DNA of 64,000 nucleotides, taken from Candidatus Lachnoclostridium avicola (GTDB taxonomy: Bacteria; Bacillota; Clostridia; Lachnospirales; Lachnospiraceae). The stretch is taken from positions 1 to 64,000 of the forward strand of contig DXFM01000005.1 of the NCBI GenBank assembly GCA_019114465.1. Direction: 5' to 3'. Positions 26,328-36,045 of this stretch are shown one piece after another. The position numbers were made by a program, and so were the translations under genes. The notes beneath the pieces are model-generated. The model saw nothing but the letters and a program-made list of their open reading frames with translations, was not told the DNA's origin and ran no database searches. Positions within the stretch are counted from its first letter, which is position 1. Each line of letters opens with the position of its first letter.

Positions 26328-26579
26328 TCAGATCCAGCGGAACACCAGCAGGGCGATGACAATGCCGATGATGCTGGCCATGGTGATCTTAATGCTCAGC
26401 CCGAAGGTGATCACCAGGATCCCCAGATCCAGATTGATGGGCGGGCTGATGCCGAAGGACTGTCCGAAGCTCAGCCAGGACAGCATGGGCACGCCGGCGG
26501 TCATCTCGCCGATAAAGCCGCCCAGCACAATGCCGGCCAGCATCAGCAGCAGAAGGATCCAGAAGTTTTTGTTTCTCAT
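26328..26579 (-). CDS. DUF4321 small membrane protein
   Basis: An 83-residue protein with two to three hydrophobic helices separated by a loop (FGQSFGISPPINLDLG). This matches the DUF4321 family, small membrane proteins often found beside radC/mre genes in Clostridia; function unknown. GGGAGAG lies about 11 bases before the ATG. Confidence 0.8.
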   Translation of the reverse strand: MRNKNFWILLLLMLAGIVLGGFIGEMTAGVPMLSWLSFGQSFGISPPINLDLGILVITFGLSIKITMASIIGIVIALLVFRWI

Positions 26580-26610
26580 TGGTAGGCACTCTCCCGTTTC
26601 AATTCGTACT

Positions 26611-26639
26611 ATTCTATCACAAGTTTTCTGCTGTGTACA
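26611..26639 (-). promoter_or_regulatory. Probable sigma-A promoter before DUF4321
   Basis: On the minus strand TGTACA (26634-26639), a 17-base spacer and TAGAAT (26611-26616), about 32 bases before the DUF4321 ATG. It may drive the whole DUF4321-radC-mreCD-mrdA-min-rodA string. Confidence 0.5.
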
Positions 26640-26643
26640 GTCC

Positions 26644-27924
26644 TTACAGTGTGACGAGACCGGCGTCCAGAAGCTTCTGAAGGGACATGAGAATTCCCAG
26701 TTTTGCGTGGTACCAGGTCAGGCCTCCCTGGAAATACACGGCGTAAGGCGGCTTGATGGGGCCGTCGGCGGAAAGCTCGATGGAGGAGCCCTGGACGAAG
26801 GCACCTGCCGCCATGATCACCGGGGCGTCGTATCCCGGCATGTCCCAGGGTTCCGGCGTCACAAAGCTGTCCACCGGGGCGGCCGCCTGAATGCCCTTGC
26901 AGAAGGCGATGACCGCCTCCGGTTTTCCGAAGGTAACCGCCTGAATGATGTCGTGGCGGGATTCGGTGGAGTTGGGAACCACGTCAAAGCCCAGGGATTC
27001 ATAGATATTGGCGGCGAAAACCGCTCCCTTTAAGGCACCGGCCACCACTGTGGGGGAGAGGAAAAATCCCTGGAAAAAGGACTGGTTCAGCCCCAGGGTG
27101 GCGCCCACTTCCTTGCCGAGTCCCGGGGCGGACAGGCGGTAGGCCGCCCGCTCAATGCAGTCTTTTCTGCCCACAATGTATCCGCCGATGGGAGCCAGGC
27201 CGCCGCCGGGGTTTTTGATCAGGGATCCCACGATCATGTCCGCTCCCACCTCCAGCGGTTCTTTCCTCTCCACGAATTCTCCGTAGCAGTTGTCCACCAT
27301 GCAGATCACATCCGGGCGGATGCTCTTGATAAAGGCGATCAGCTCTCCGATCTGATCCACAGACAGGGTGGGCCTGGTGGCATAGCCCTTGGAGCGCTGA
27401 ATGGTCACCAGCTTTGTGCGGTCGTTTAAGGCTGCACGGATTCCCTCATAGTCGAAGAAACCGTCCGCGAGCAGGTCCACCTGGCGGTAGGTCACGCCGT
27501 ACTCCTTTAAGGAGCCGACGGCGTCCCGGATGCCGATCACCTCATCCAGGGTGTCGTAGGGCTTTCCCACCGGGGAGAGAAGCTCATCCCCCGGTCTTAA
27601 GTTGCCGGACAGGGCGATATGAAGGGCGTGGGTTCCGCTCATCACCTGGGGGCGCACCAGAGCGTCCTCTCCCCGGAATGTTTTTGCGTACACTTCCTCC
27701 AGCACGTCTCTTCCCAGGTCGTTGTAGCCGTAGCCGGTGGTCGCGGCGAAATGGATATCGCTGACCCGGCACTCCTGCATGGCCCGGATGACTTTCATCT
27801 GGTTGTATTCTGCCGTCTCATCGATGGCTTCAAAACGGTCTTTCAGCTTTTTTTCTATGTTCAGTCCGAACTCCAGCACCTGGCTGCAGATGCCCATGGA
27901 TTCGTACATTTCTTTCATTTCCAT
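26644..27924 (-). CDS. Aluminium-resistance / methionine gamma-lyase-like PLP enzyme
   Basis: A 426-residue PLP-dependent protein of the Alum_res family, related to Cys/Met metabolism enzymes. Features: SGTHALHIALSGNLRPGDELL (cofactor phosphate region), the probable PLP lysine in IQRSKGYATRPTLS, and VGSLIKNPGGGLAPIGGYIVG. Despite the family name, biochemical function is not settled; C-S lyase activity is predicted. The start overlaps the end of miaA by 10 bases, a conserved pair in Firmicutes. Confidence 0.88.
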   Translation of the reverse strand: MEMKEMYESMGICSQVLEFGLNIEKKLKDRFEAIDETAEYNQMKVIRAMQECRVSDIHFAATTGYGYNDLGRDVLEEVYAKTFRGEDALVRPQVMSGTHALHIALSGNLRPGDELLSPVGKPYDTLDEVIGIRDAVGSLKEYGVTYRQVDLLADGFFDYEGIRAALNDRTKLVTIQRSKGYATRPTLSVDQIGELIAFIKSIRPDVICMVDNCYGEFVERKEPLEVGADMIVGSLIKNPGGGLAPIGGYIVGRKDCIERAAYRLSAPGLGKEVGATLGLNQSFFQGFFLSPTVVAGALKGAVFAANIYESLGFDVVPNSTESRHDIIQAVTFGKPEAVIAFCKGIQAAAPVDSFVTPEPWDMPGYDAPVIMAAGAFVQGSSIELSADGPIKPPYAVYFQGGLTWYHAKLGILMSLQKLLDAGLVTL

Positions 27925-28868
27925 TGGTACTCCTTCTCGCAGTCCTCCTGAATCTTTTTTAACATCAGACTGCTGTCATAATGATAATCTTCCTGTGCAA
28001 GCCAGCGGGTATCCCGTTCCCGGCGGAACCAGGTGAGCTGCCGCTTGGCAAAATGGCGGGTATCCCGCTTCATCACATATACTGCCTCCTCAAGAGTGCA
28101 GACTCCGTCCAGATAGTCCAGGATCTCCTTGTATCCCAGTCCCTGCATGGAAACCATATCCCTGGTGCAGCCCATGGCTTTTAAGCGGCGGACCTCCTCC
28201 ACCAGTCCCCGCTCCATCATCTGGTCCACCCGGCGGTCAATGCGCTCGTAAAGGGCCGCCCGGTCCATGGTCACCACATAGTAGAGAAAATCGTAGGGAG
28301 AGGATTTTTTTCGCTCCTCCTCGTTGTGGAGAGAAATCTTCTCCCCGGTGAGGCGGAAATATTCAATGGCCCGGATCACCCGCTTCCGGTTGTTGGCGTG
28401 GATGGCCGCGGCGGATTCCGGATCGATCTCCTGGAGCATGGCGTGGAGGTACTCCGATCCCTTTTCCTCTCCCAGCCGTTCCAGGCTGCGGCGGATGGCT
28501 CCGTCCTCCTCCGTCTTCTGAAAATCGATGTCATAGAGGAGGGCCTGGATGTAAAAACCGGTCCCGCCCGCCACAATGGGCAGCCGTCCCCGGGAGAGAA
28601 TGTCCTCCACCGCCTCTTTGGCCAGTTTCTGGAACACCGCCACGTTAAAGGGTTCCCACGGATCCAGCACGTCAATAAGATGGTGGGGAACTCCGTCCAT
28701 CTCCTCTTTTTTCACCTTGGCGGAGCCGATGTCCATATGGCGGTAGACCTGCATGGAATCGGCGCTGACCACCTCCCCGTTTAAGGCCTTCGCCGCCTGG
28801 ATGGAGAGGGCGGTCTTTCCCACCGCCGTGGGACCGGTGATAATGAGGAGGGGCCGGGCGGCGCTCAT
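27915..28868 (-). CDS. miaA: tRNA dimethylallyltransferase
   Basis: A 317-residue enzyme that prenylates A37 of tRNAs reading UNN codons; MiaB (34.5 kb) then methylthiolates the product. P-loop GPTAVGKTALS, the SADSMQVYRHMDIGSAK motif, and PIVAGGTGFYIQALLYDI are diagnostic. Start overlaps the stop of the HD gene by 4 bases. Confidence 0.96.
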   Translation of the reverse strand: MSAARPLLIITGPTAVGKTALSIQAAKALNGEVVSADSMQVYRHMDIGSAKVKKEEMDGVPHHLIDVLDPWEPFNVAVFQKLAKEAVEDILSRGRLPIVAGGTGFYIQALLYDIDFQKTEEDGAIRRSLERLGEEKGSEYLHAMLQEIDPESAAAIHANNRKRVIRAIEYFRLTGEKISLHNEEERKKSSPYDFLYYVVTMDRAALYERIDRRVDQMMERGLVEEVRRLKAMGCTRDMVSMQGLGYKEILDYLDGVCTLEEAVYVMKRDTRHFAKRQLTWFRRERDTRWLAQEDYHYDSSLMLKKIQEDCEKEYQWK

Positions 28869-29464
28869 GGAGTATTCTCCTGATTTTCTGCCGGTTCTCC
28901 CGATCCTTCCCGGCGGATTTTTTCCAGGCAGTCATTTTTTACCCGCTCCTGGAGAGCGCTGGTATAGGGGGAAAAGGCACACTGTTCCTTCCCGTACACC
29001 AGATTCTTTTCATATTCCAGAGGCAGCCAGGTGGAAATGGGAGCCTCGTTGTGCTGGATGATGGTCTCCATCCGGTCCAGGGCCTTGTAGAGCCTGGCCT
29101 CCGCCGTCTCCTGGGCGTCCATCTCCCGGTAAAGCTCGTCCATCTCTTCCCGGAAGGGCTCCGGAAGGGAGGATACCCACTGAGACAGCAGTGCGCTCTC
29201 CCGCTCCTCGTCCTCCTCCGTCTTCACAAAAGCGGGGATATCGCCGGTGAATGCCTCCCCCAGGTCGTGGATCAGGCACATGAGAAGAACCCGGTTCATA
29301 TCCAGGTCCGGATACTCGTCTTTCACAAAATAGGCCATCAGGGTTACCCGCCAGCTGTGTTCCGCCACACTCTCATGCCGGCCGTCGGATGTCCAGGAAT
29401 GCCTGGTATTATTTTTCAGCTGTTCCGCCACATGTAGGGCCTGCAGCAGAGCTCCGATTTCCAT
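28865..29464 (-). CDS. HD-domain phosphohydrolase (YfbR/HDDC2-like)
   Basis: A 199-residue HD protein. Metal ligands: His in SVAEHSWRVTLMAYF, the HD pair in MCLIHDLGEAFTGDIP, and a later Asp (KALDRMETIIQ). This pattern matches YfbR/HDDC2-type deoxynucleoside 5'-monophosphatases. The translation ends with an unrelated polar tail. It overlaps miaA by 4 bases. Confidence 0.82.
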   Translation of the reverse strand: MEIGALLQALHVAEQLKNNTRHSWTSDGRHESVAEHSWRVTLMAYFVKDEYPDLDMNRVLLMCLIHDLGEAFTGDIPAFVKTEEDEERESALLSQWVSSLPEPFREEMDELYREMDAQETAEARLYKALDRMETIIQHNEAPISTWLPLEYEKNLVYGKEQCAFSPYTSALQERVKNDCLEKIRREGSGEPAENQENTP

Positions 29465-29620
29465 AGGGTCTCCTTTCTCTTAAGTCTGCCGCCGGGGAAT
29501 CTTCGTGCTGTATACAATATATGCGCGTTAAGCGCAGAATAGACGAAGGAATTTCCTGCCGGTGCACTTAGTATAACATGGAATATATGGAGGATTTCTT
29601 ACAATTTGCGTAAGATTTTT

Positions 29621-29648
29621 AGTTTACATAAAAATTTTATGTCTACTT
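29621..29648 (-). other. dif-like XerCD recombination site (candidate)
   Basis: In the 192-base gap between the HD gene and mutL. Read on the minus strand, the right arm TTATGTAAACT equals the XerD half-site of Bacillus subtilis dif as I recall it (11 of 11), a 6-base AT centre follows, and the left arm AAGTAGACATA completes a 28-base site of the normal 11-6-11 layout. The left arm matches the B. subtilis XerC arm poorly but, shifted one base, is a 9/11 inverted copy of the right arm. A Xer-type recombinase is encoded at 1.9-2.9 kb. Against: genes on both sides share one strand, whereas dif normally lies near a strand/skew switch. Confidence 0.4.
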
Positions 29649-29656
29649 AATAAAAT

Positions 29657-31771
29657 TTACACAATCCGTTTAAATTTCTTTTCCAGCTCATACCGGCTCA
29701 TGGAGATGATGGTGGGCCGGCCGTGGGGGCAGGCGTAGGGGTTGTCCAGAGTCAGCAGCTGGTCGATGAGCTCGTCCGCCTCCGCCGCCGACATGGAATG
29801 ATTTCCCTTCACCGCCGCTTTGCAGGACATGGACGCCACCCGCTCGTAAATCATATCCGGGTCCGTCACGGCGGAATCCTCGGAGAGCTGGTCGATCATC
29901 TCCATCAGAAGCTCTTTTTTGGCTATGGAGAACAGATTGCCGGGAACACCGCTGACTGCGTACTCTCGACCGCCGAAGGGCTCGATCTCAAAGCCGATCC
30001 GGGTGAAATAGTCCATGTATTTTTCCAGCAGAAGCCGCTCCCGCTCGCTGAGGGTGAGGATGATGGGCGGACTCACCGCCTGGGAGGTGTACTCTCTGTC
30101 CTTCAGGGATTTCATGGTCCGCTCGTAGAGGACCTTCTCGTGGGCGGCGTGCTGGTCGATGATAAAGAGCTGGTCGTCAAATTCCACCAGCCAGTAGGTG
30201 TCAAACAGCTGCCCGATCAGCTTATGGCGGCTTCTGGATTCCGGCTGCAGGAGCTTTTCCTCAAAGAGGTCCAGCTGTCTGGGTGCCGGGGCCGGCTTGA
30301 CGGCGGACTCCGGCGCGGCTTCCGGAGAAGCTTCCGGCGCGGTTTCCCGGGGCGCTTCCGGCTGGGACTCCGGTGCGGCCGCCGGGCCTGGCTCCGCCGC
30401 GGTCTGCCCCGCCGCGGACTGTTCGGTCAGGGTCTGCTCTGCCGAAGCCTTCTCCCGGGCAGGAGAAACCGCCGGTTCCCCCGGTCCGGGGGAAGCCGCC
30501 TGGTAGAGGGCTTTCTCCTCCATGACGCCTGCTGCAGGAGCTTTCCAGCTGACAGCTGGGGCTTTGCTTTCCGCTTCCCTGATTCCTGCCGGAGAGAATT
30601 CCCCGCCGGCCCGGCCGGCTTTACCGGATTCCGGGACCCCAGGGCGCAGATGGAGGGCTTCCATCCGTGACCGTTCAAAGGGCTCCACCAGGGGATCCTT
30701 TTTCCGCTCCTCCTCCGCCTGACGGCGCAGCTTCCGTCCGTCCTTTTTCTCCTTTTCTTCCAGGCTGACCTCGGGGATCAGCTCCTTGTGGGCCAGGGCG
30801 TTCTGGATGGACGCCAGCACCATCTGATAGATTCCTTCCCCGTCCCGGAACCGCAGCTCCATCTTTGTGGGGTGCACATTGACATCCAGAAATTCCGGTT
30901 CGATCTCAAAATGGAGCAGGGTAAAGGGGTATTTGTGCTGCATCATAAACGGTTTGTAGGCCTCCTCGATGGCCTTGGAGATAATGCCGCTTTTGATGTA
31001 TCTTCCATTAATATAGTAGTTTTCGTAATTCCGGTTGCTCCTGGCGATCACCGGCTTTCCGATATAGCCGGTCAGCTTCACCGGCCCGGCGTCCGCGGAC
31101 ACAGACAGCAGATTGGCGGCGATCTCCCGGCCGAATATGGTGTAGATAATGTCCTTTAAATTGTGGTTGCCGGAGGTGTGGAGACGGCTCTGGTTGTTCT
31201 GGATAAAGCGGATGGACACTTCCGGATGGGACAGGGCGATCTTCTCCACCAGGTCCGCCACGTGGGCGCCCTCCGTCTGGGCCGTCTTTAAAAATTTTCT
31301 CCGCACCGGCGTGTTGTAAAACAGGTTGCGGGAGATGAAGGTGGTGCCCTCGGGAGCTCCCACTTCTTCCACGGACTTCTCCTCTCCGCCCTCGATGCGG
31401 TAGCGGATTCCCGTCAGCCCCTGGCTGGTCTTGGTGATCATCTCCACCTGGGACACAGCGGCGATGCTGGCCAAAGCCTCTCCCCGAAAGCCCAGGGAGG
31501 AGACGGTGAACAGGTCCTCCACAGAGGAGATCTTGCTGGTGGCGTGGCTCAAAAAGGCGGTGGCCACCTCCTCCGGCGGAATGCCGCAGCCGTTGTCCGT
31601 CACCCGGATGAAGGAGATTCCCCCGTCCCGGATCTCCACGGTCACGGCGGTGGCTTTGGCGTCGATGGCGTTTTCCAGAAGCTCTTTTACCACAGACGCC
31701 GGCCGCTCGATCACTTCTCCTGCGGCAATTTTATTGATGGTATTCTGATCCAGTACTGTAATGTGAGGCAT
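29657..31771 (-). CDS. mutL: DNA mismatch repair protein MutL
   Basis: A 704-residue MutL. The N-terminal GHKL ATPase domain (1-335) has ELLENAIDAKA, DNGCGIPPEEV and GFRGEALASIA. The C-terminal domain (about 515-704) contains the metal-binding nicking-endonuclease motif DQHAAHEKVLYE, as expected in bacteria lacking MutH. Between them an Ala/Glu/Pro-rich linker (about 340-510) with PEA/APES-type repeats is longer than usual. It lies 9 bases after mutS. Confidence 0.96.
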   Translation of the reverse strand: MPHITVLDQNTINKIAAGEVIERPASVVKELLENAIDAKATAVTVEIRDGGISFIRVTDNGCGIPPEEVATAFLSHATSKISSVEDLFTVSSLGFRGEALASIAAVSQVEMITKTSQGLTGIRYRIEGGEEKSVEEVGAPEGTTFISRNLFYNTPVRRKFLKTAQTEGAHVADLVEKIALSHPEVSIRFIQNNQSRLHTSGNHNLKDIIYTIFGREIAANLLSVSADAGPVKLTGYIGKPVIARSNRNYENYYINGRYIKSGIISKAIEEAYKPFMMQHKYPFTLLHFEIEPEFLDVNVHPTKMELRFRDGEGIYQMVLASIQNALAHKELIPEVSLEEKEKKDGRKLRRQAEEERKKDPLVEPFERSRMEALHLRPGVPESGKAGRAGGEFSPAGIREAESKAPAVSWKAPAAGVMEEKALYQAASPGPGEPAVSPAREKASAEQTLTEQSAAGQTAAEPGPAAAPESQPEAPRETAPEASPEAAPESAVKPAPAPRQLDLFEEKLLQPESRSRHKLIGQLFDTYWLVEFDDQLFIIDQHAAHEKVLYERTMKSLKDREYTSQAVSPPIILTLSERERLLLEKYMDYFTRIGFEIEPFGGREYAVSGVPGNLFSIAKKELLMEMIDQLSEDSAVTDPDMIYERVASMSCKAAVKGNHSMSAAEADELIDQLLTLDNPYACPHGRPTIISMSRYELEKKFKRIV

Positions 31772-31780
31772 AGGCTCCTC

Positions 31781-34444
31781 CTAGTTTCCGTCCCAGCGGT
31801 TTTTCAGTCTGGTCTGGAGGCGGTATAGCGTGTTCAGTGCGTCGATGGGGGTCATGGCGCTTAAATCCATCTCCCCCAGTTCCTTGATGATGTCGTCTTC
31901 CCGGACAGTGTCAAAGAGGGTGAGCTGGGACAGCTCCACATCGTCAGGCTTTGGCACCGGCCTGTGGGATCCGGAGGCGGAGGTGTTCATCTCGGCGATT
32001 TCCCTGGCCTTGGCGGTGATATCCGCGTTGGACAGTTCCTCCACCAGCTCTTTCGCCCGCCGGATCACTGGATCCGGCACGCCGGCCAGCTTTGCCACCT
32101 GGATGCCGTAGCTCTTGTCCGCTCCGCCCTTCACGATTTTTCGCAGGAATACGATGTCGTCCCCCTGCTCCTTGACGGCGATGCAGTAGTTGTTGACTCC
32201 GCTTAAGGTGCCTTCCAGCTCCGTCAGCTCGTGGTAGTGGGTGGCAAACAGGGTCTTGGCCCCCAGAATCTTTGTGTTGCAGATATATTCCACCACCGCC
32301 CAGGCGATGGCCAGACCGTCGAAGGTACTGGTGCCCCGGCCGATCTCGTCCAGGATCAGCAGACTGTTTTTGGTGGCGTTTCTCAAAATATTGGCCACCT
32401 CTGTCATCTCCACCATGAAGGTACTCTGACCGGAAGCCAGGTCGTCGGAGGCTCCCACTCTGGTGAAAATCCGGTCGCAGAGGCCGATGTTGGCCTCGTC
32501 CGCCGGCACGAAGCTGCCGATCTGGGCCATGAGAACGATCAGGGCCGTCTGGCGCATATAGGTGGACTTTCCCGCCATGTTGGGACCGGTGATGATGGAA
32601 ATCCTGTTTTTCCCATTGTCCAGATAAGTGTCGTTGGACACGAACAGATCATTTTTCATCATCTGCTCCACCACGGGATGGCGGCCGTTTTTGATCTGGA
32701 TAATCCCTTTTTCGTTGATTTTCGGCTTGGTGTAGTTGTTTCTGGTGGCCACCAGGGAGAGGGAGGCGAACACGTCGATGCCGGCGATGGCCTTCGCCGT
32801 CTTCTGGATACGCACCACTTCCCCGGCGATCTGATCCCGCACCTGGCAGAACAGGTCGTATTCCAGGGAGACCAGCTTGTCCTCCGCCCCCAGGATCACG
32901 TCCTCCAGCTCCTTTAATTTGGGGGTGGTGAACCGCTCGGCGTTCACCAGGGTCTGTTTCCGGATGAAGTAGTCCGGCACCAGATCCTTGAAGGAGTTGG
33001 TCACCTCAAAATAGTAGCCGAACACTTTGTTGAATTTAATTTTCAGATTTTTGATCCCGGTTTTCTCCCGCTCGCTGGCCTCCAGCTGGGCCAGCCAGGT
33101 TTTGCCCTCTGTCTTGGCGTTTCGCAGCTGGTCCGCCTCCGCATTAAAACCTTCCCGGATCATGTTGCCCTCCCGCACGGTGATGGGGGGCTCGTCCACA
33201 ATGGCGGCGGCGATCAGATCCCTCAGATCTTCCAGAGGATCCAGATCTTCCCAGATGTTTTTTAACACCGGCGTGGTAAATTCCTTCAGAATGTCCTTTA
33301 TATAAGGAAGCATGTCCAGGGAATTTTTAAAGGCCAGAAGATCCCGGGGATTGGCCGTCTTGTAGCTGATCCGGCCGATGAGCCGTTCCAGATCGTAGAT
33401 GGAGTTTAAATACTCCCGCAGTTCTTCTCTGGATATGTAATTTAAGTTCAGCTCTTCCACCGCGTTCTGCCGGTTGATAATCTCCTCCCGGTGAATCAGG
33501 GGCTGTTCGATAAAGCTGCGGAGAAGCCTGGCGCCCATGGCGGTCCTGGTCTTGTCCAGCACCCAGAGAAGGGTTCCCCTCTTCTGCTTCTCCCGAAGGG
33601 TTTCCAGCAGCTCCAGGTTCCTTCTGGTGGAGATGTCCAGCACCATAAACTGTCCGGTGGAATAGGGGGTGATGGTGGTAATGTGGGACAGATCGCTTTT
33701 CTGGGTCTCATACATATACTGCATCACCGCGCCGGCGGCGATCACACCGGTCTGATATTCCCCCAGCCCCAGTCCGTCCAGGGAGGCTACGTGGTAATGC
33801 TCCTTTAAAATATTCCGGCAGGCTTCATCAGAAAAGAACCGGGCGTCCAGAGGCGACAAATAGGCCTGACACCGGTTCTTCAGCTCATCCATGTCGATGC
33901 CGGAGACGTAGAACGCGTTGTTGCATACGATCTCCGACGGGTTAAAATGGGCCAGCTCGTCAAAGAGCTCCCGCTGGGTTTTCACCTCCGTCACCAGAAA
34001 ATCTCCCGTGCTGATGTCGCAGGAGGCGATGCCGAAGCAGTCTCCCATATAAACGATTCCCATGAGGAAGTTGTTCTTCGTCTCATCCAGGGCCTGGGAG
34101 CTGGTGACGGTGCCGGGAGTCACCACCCGGATCACTTCCCGGCGCACCAGTCCCTTGGCCAGCTTCGGATCTTCCATCTGCTCGGCGATGGCCACCTTGT
34201 AGCCCTTCTGCACCAGTTTGGTCAGGTAGGATTCCACCGCATGGTAGGGGACGCCGCACATGGGTGCCCGCTCTTCCAGCCCGCACTCCTTGCCGGTCAG
34301 GGTGATATCCAGCTCTTTGGACGCGGTGATGGCGTCGTCAAAGAACATTTCATAGAAATCTCCCAGCCGGTAAAACAGAATACAGTCCGGATACTGTTCT
34401 TTCGTCTTTTTATATTCAACCATCATTGGTGATAATTTTGCCAC
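31781..34444 (-). CDS. mutS: DNA mismatch recognition ATPase MutS
   Basis: An 887-residue MutS. The mismatch-probing motif FYE is in RLGDFYEMF near residue 28; the ATPase site GPNMAGKSTYMRQ is near residue 620, with LILDEIGRGTSTFDG as Walker B/signature. A C-terminal helical region carries an extension. It follows miaB by 6 bases, so miaB-mutS-mutL are one unit. Confidence 0.97.
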   Translation of the reverse strand: MAKLSPMMVEYKKTKEQYPDCILFYRLGDFYEMFFDDAITASKELDITLTGKECGLEERAPMCGVPYHAVESYLTKLVQKGYKVAIAEQMEDPKLAKGLVRREVIRVVTPGTVTSSQALDETKNNFLMGIVYMGDCFGIASCDISTGDFLVTEVKTQRELFDELAHFNPSEIVCNNAFYVSGIDMDELKNRCQAYLSPLDARFFSDEACRNILKEHYHVASLDGLGLGEYQTGVIAAGAVMQYMYETQKSDLSHITTITPYSTGQFMVLDISTRRNLELLETLREKQKRGTLLWVLDKTRTAMGARLLRSFIEQPLIHREEIINRQNAVEELNLNYISREELREYLNSIYDLERLIGRISYKTANPRDLLAFKNSLDMLPYIKDILKEFTTPVLKNIWEDLDPLEDLRDLIAAAIVDEPPITVREGNMIREGFNAEADQLRNAKTEGKTWLAQLEASEREKTGIKNLKIKFNKVFGYYFEVTNSFKDLVPDYFIRKQTLVNAERFTTPKLKELEDVILGAEDKLVSLEYDLFCQVRDQIAGEVVRIQKTAKAIAGIDVFASLSLVATRNNYTKPKINEKGIIQIKNGRHPVVEQMMKNDLFVSNDTYLDNGKNRISIITGPNMAGKSTYMRQTALIVLMAQIGSFVPADEANIGLCDRIFTRVGASDDLASGQSTFMVEMTEVANILRNATKNSLLILDEIGRGTSTFDGLAIAWAVVEYICNTKILGAKTLFATHYHELTELEGTLSGVNNYCIAVKEQGDDIVFLRKIVKGGADKSYGIQVAKLAGVPDPVIRRAKELVEELSNADITAKAREIAEMNTSASGSHRPVPKPDDVELSQLTLFDTVREDDIIKELGEMDLSAMTPIDALNTLYRLQTRLKNRWDGN

Positions 34445-34450
34445 TGTCTC

Positions 34451-35971
34451 TTAAACCTCCTGACGGCCCATGTAGTAAAATCCCTTGGACTCTTCCAGGT
34501 AAACGTCAATGATGGAGCCGATCAGGCTCTCGTCTCCCGGAAAATGCACCAGGGTGTTGTTGCTCATCCTTCCCGTCACATAGCCGTCCATGTGACTGTT
34601 TTTCTCTTCCACCAGCACTTTCTGCACTGTGTGAACGTCCCGTCCGCAGACCTCGGCGGCAATCTGCTGCACTTCTCTTAACAGCCGGTCAAACCGGTCC
34701 TTGACTATCTCTTCCGGCACCTGGTTTTCCATGGCGGCAGCAGGGGTGCCGGACCGCTTGGAGTAGATGAAGGTGAAAGCGCTGTCGTAGCGGACCTTTC
34801 TCACCACATCCAGGGTATCCTGGAAGTCTTCCTCCGTCTCTCCCGGAAAGCCCACAATGATGTCGGTGGTCAGGGAGATATCGGGGATGGCGGTTTTGAT
34901 CCGGTCCACCAGGGCCAGATACTGCTCTTTGGTGTAGCGGCGGTTCATTTTTTTCAGAATCTCCGTGCTCCCCGACTGCACCGGCAGATGGAGATGGCGG
35001 CAGATCTTTTTGGAGTCCTTCATCACCTGGATCAGCTCGTCGGAGAGATCCTTGGGGTGGGAGGTCATAAACCGGATCCGTTCAATACCGTCGATTTCCT
35101 CCACCCGGCGGAGAAGTTTGGCGAAGCTAATTGGCATGCTTAAGGTTTTGCCGTAGGAGTTGACGTTCTGCCCCAGCAGCATCACCTCCACCACGCCCTC
35201 AGACGCCAGTTTCCGGATCTCCGCCAGAATGTCCTCCGGCTCCCGGCTTCTCTCCCGCCCTCTCACGTAGGGCACGATGCAGTAGCTGCAGAAATTGTTG
35301 CAGCCGAACATAATGTTGATGCCGGATTTGAAGGAGTACTTCCGCTCCGCGGGAAGATCCTCCACAATCTCAGAGGTTCCCTCCCACACGTCCACCTCCA
35401 TGCGCCCGGTGGTCAGCCGGTCAAACAGAAGTTCCGCCAGCTTGAAAATATTGTGGGTGCCGAAGATGATGTCCACAAACCGGTAGCTTTTCCGGATTTT
35501 TTCCACTTCCTCCGGCTCCTGCATCATGCAGCCGCAGATTCCCACCAGCATGGACGGGTGCTTTTTCTTCAGGCTGTGGACGTAGCCTAAGTGGCCGTAA
35601 ACCTTCTGGTTGGCGTTCTCCCGCACGGTACAGGTGTTGTAGAGCACGAAATCCGCGTCCTCCGTCTCAGTCTCCCGGAAGCCGGACTGGATCAGAAGGC
35701 CGGAGAGTTTTTCGGAATCCTTCGCGTTCATCTGGCAGCCGTAGGTCTCAATGTGAAAGGTGGCGTAGGCCCCTTCCTCCTCCAGGGCCTGCAGCCCCTC
35801 TTTCCCATACCGGAGGAGAGCCTCCCCCGAAGATAAGTCCCGCTCAAACCGGGCCTTTAAGATTTCCCGGACACGGGCACAGAAATAGAGCTGCCGCTGC
35901 GGCTCTGCCGCAGGAGCGCTCTCCAGAATACGGTCTCTGTCAAATTCAAAATCGCCTATTTTTATTGTCAT
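34451..35971 (-). CDS. miaB: tRNA-2-methylthio-N6-dimethylallyladenosine synthase
   Basis: A 506-residue radical-SAM methylthiotransferase acting on the MiaA product. The N-terminal UPF0004 domain has the cluster-binding Cys of ETYGCQMN; the radical-SAM CxxxCxxC motif is in GCNNFCSYCIVPYVRG; a TRAM domain ends the protein. About 65 residues precede the UPF0004 domain, a clostridial-type extension. First gene of the miaB-mutS-mutL unit. Confidence 0.96.
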   Translation of the reverse strand: MTIKIGDFEFDRDRILESAPAAEPQRQLYFCARVREILKARFERDLSSGEALLRYGKEGLQALEEEGAYATFHIETYGCQMNAKDSEKLSGLLIQSGFRETETEDADFVLYNTCTVRENANQKVYGHLGYVHSLKKKHPSMLVGICGCMMQEPEEVEKIRKSYRFVDIIFGTHNIFKLAELLFDRLTTGRMEVDVWEGTSEIVEDLPAERKYSFKSGINIMFGCNNFCSYCIVPYVRGRERSREPEDILAEIRKLASEGVVEVMLLGQNVNSYGKTLSMPISFAKLLRRVEEIDGIERIRFMTSHPKDLSDELIQVMKDSKKICRHLHLPVQSGSTEILKKMNRRYTKEQYLALVDRIKTAIPDISLTTDIIVGFPGETEEDFQDTLDVVRKVRYDSAFTFIYSKRSGTPAAAMENQVPEEIVKDRFDRLLREVQQIAAEVCGRDVHTVQKVLVEEKNSHMDGYVTGRMSNNTLVHFPGDESLIGSIIDVYLEESKGFYYMGRQEV

Positions 35972-36045
35972 AGGAACAGCAATCCTCTTTCTATTTGTGA
36001 TGTTCTGTCAGTGATAATTCAGCAGTGCGTCCGTGGACACACGAA

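Noticed and set aside
29723-30670. 315-codon plus-strand frame inside mutL
   Set aside because: Low-complexity Arg/Gly-rich antisense of the MutL linker.
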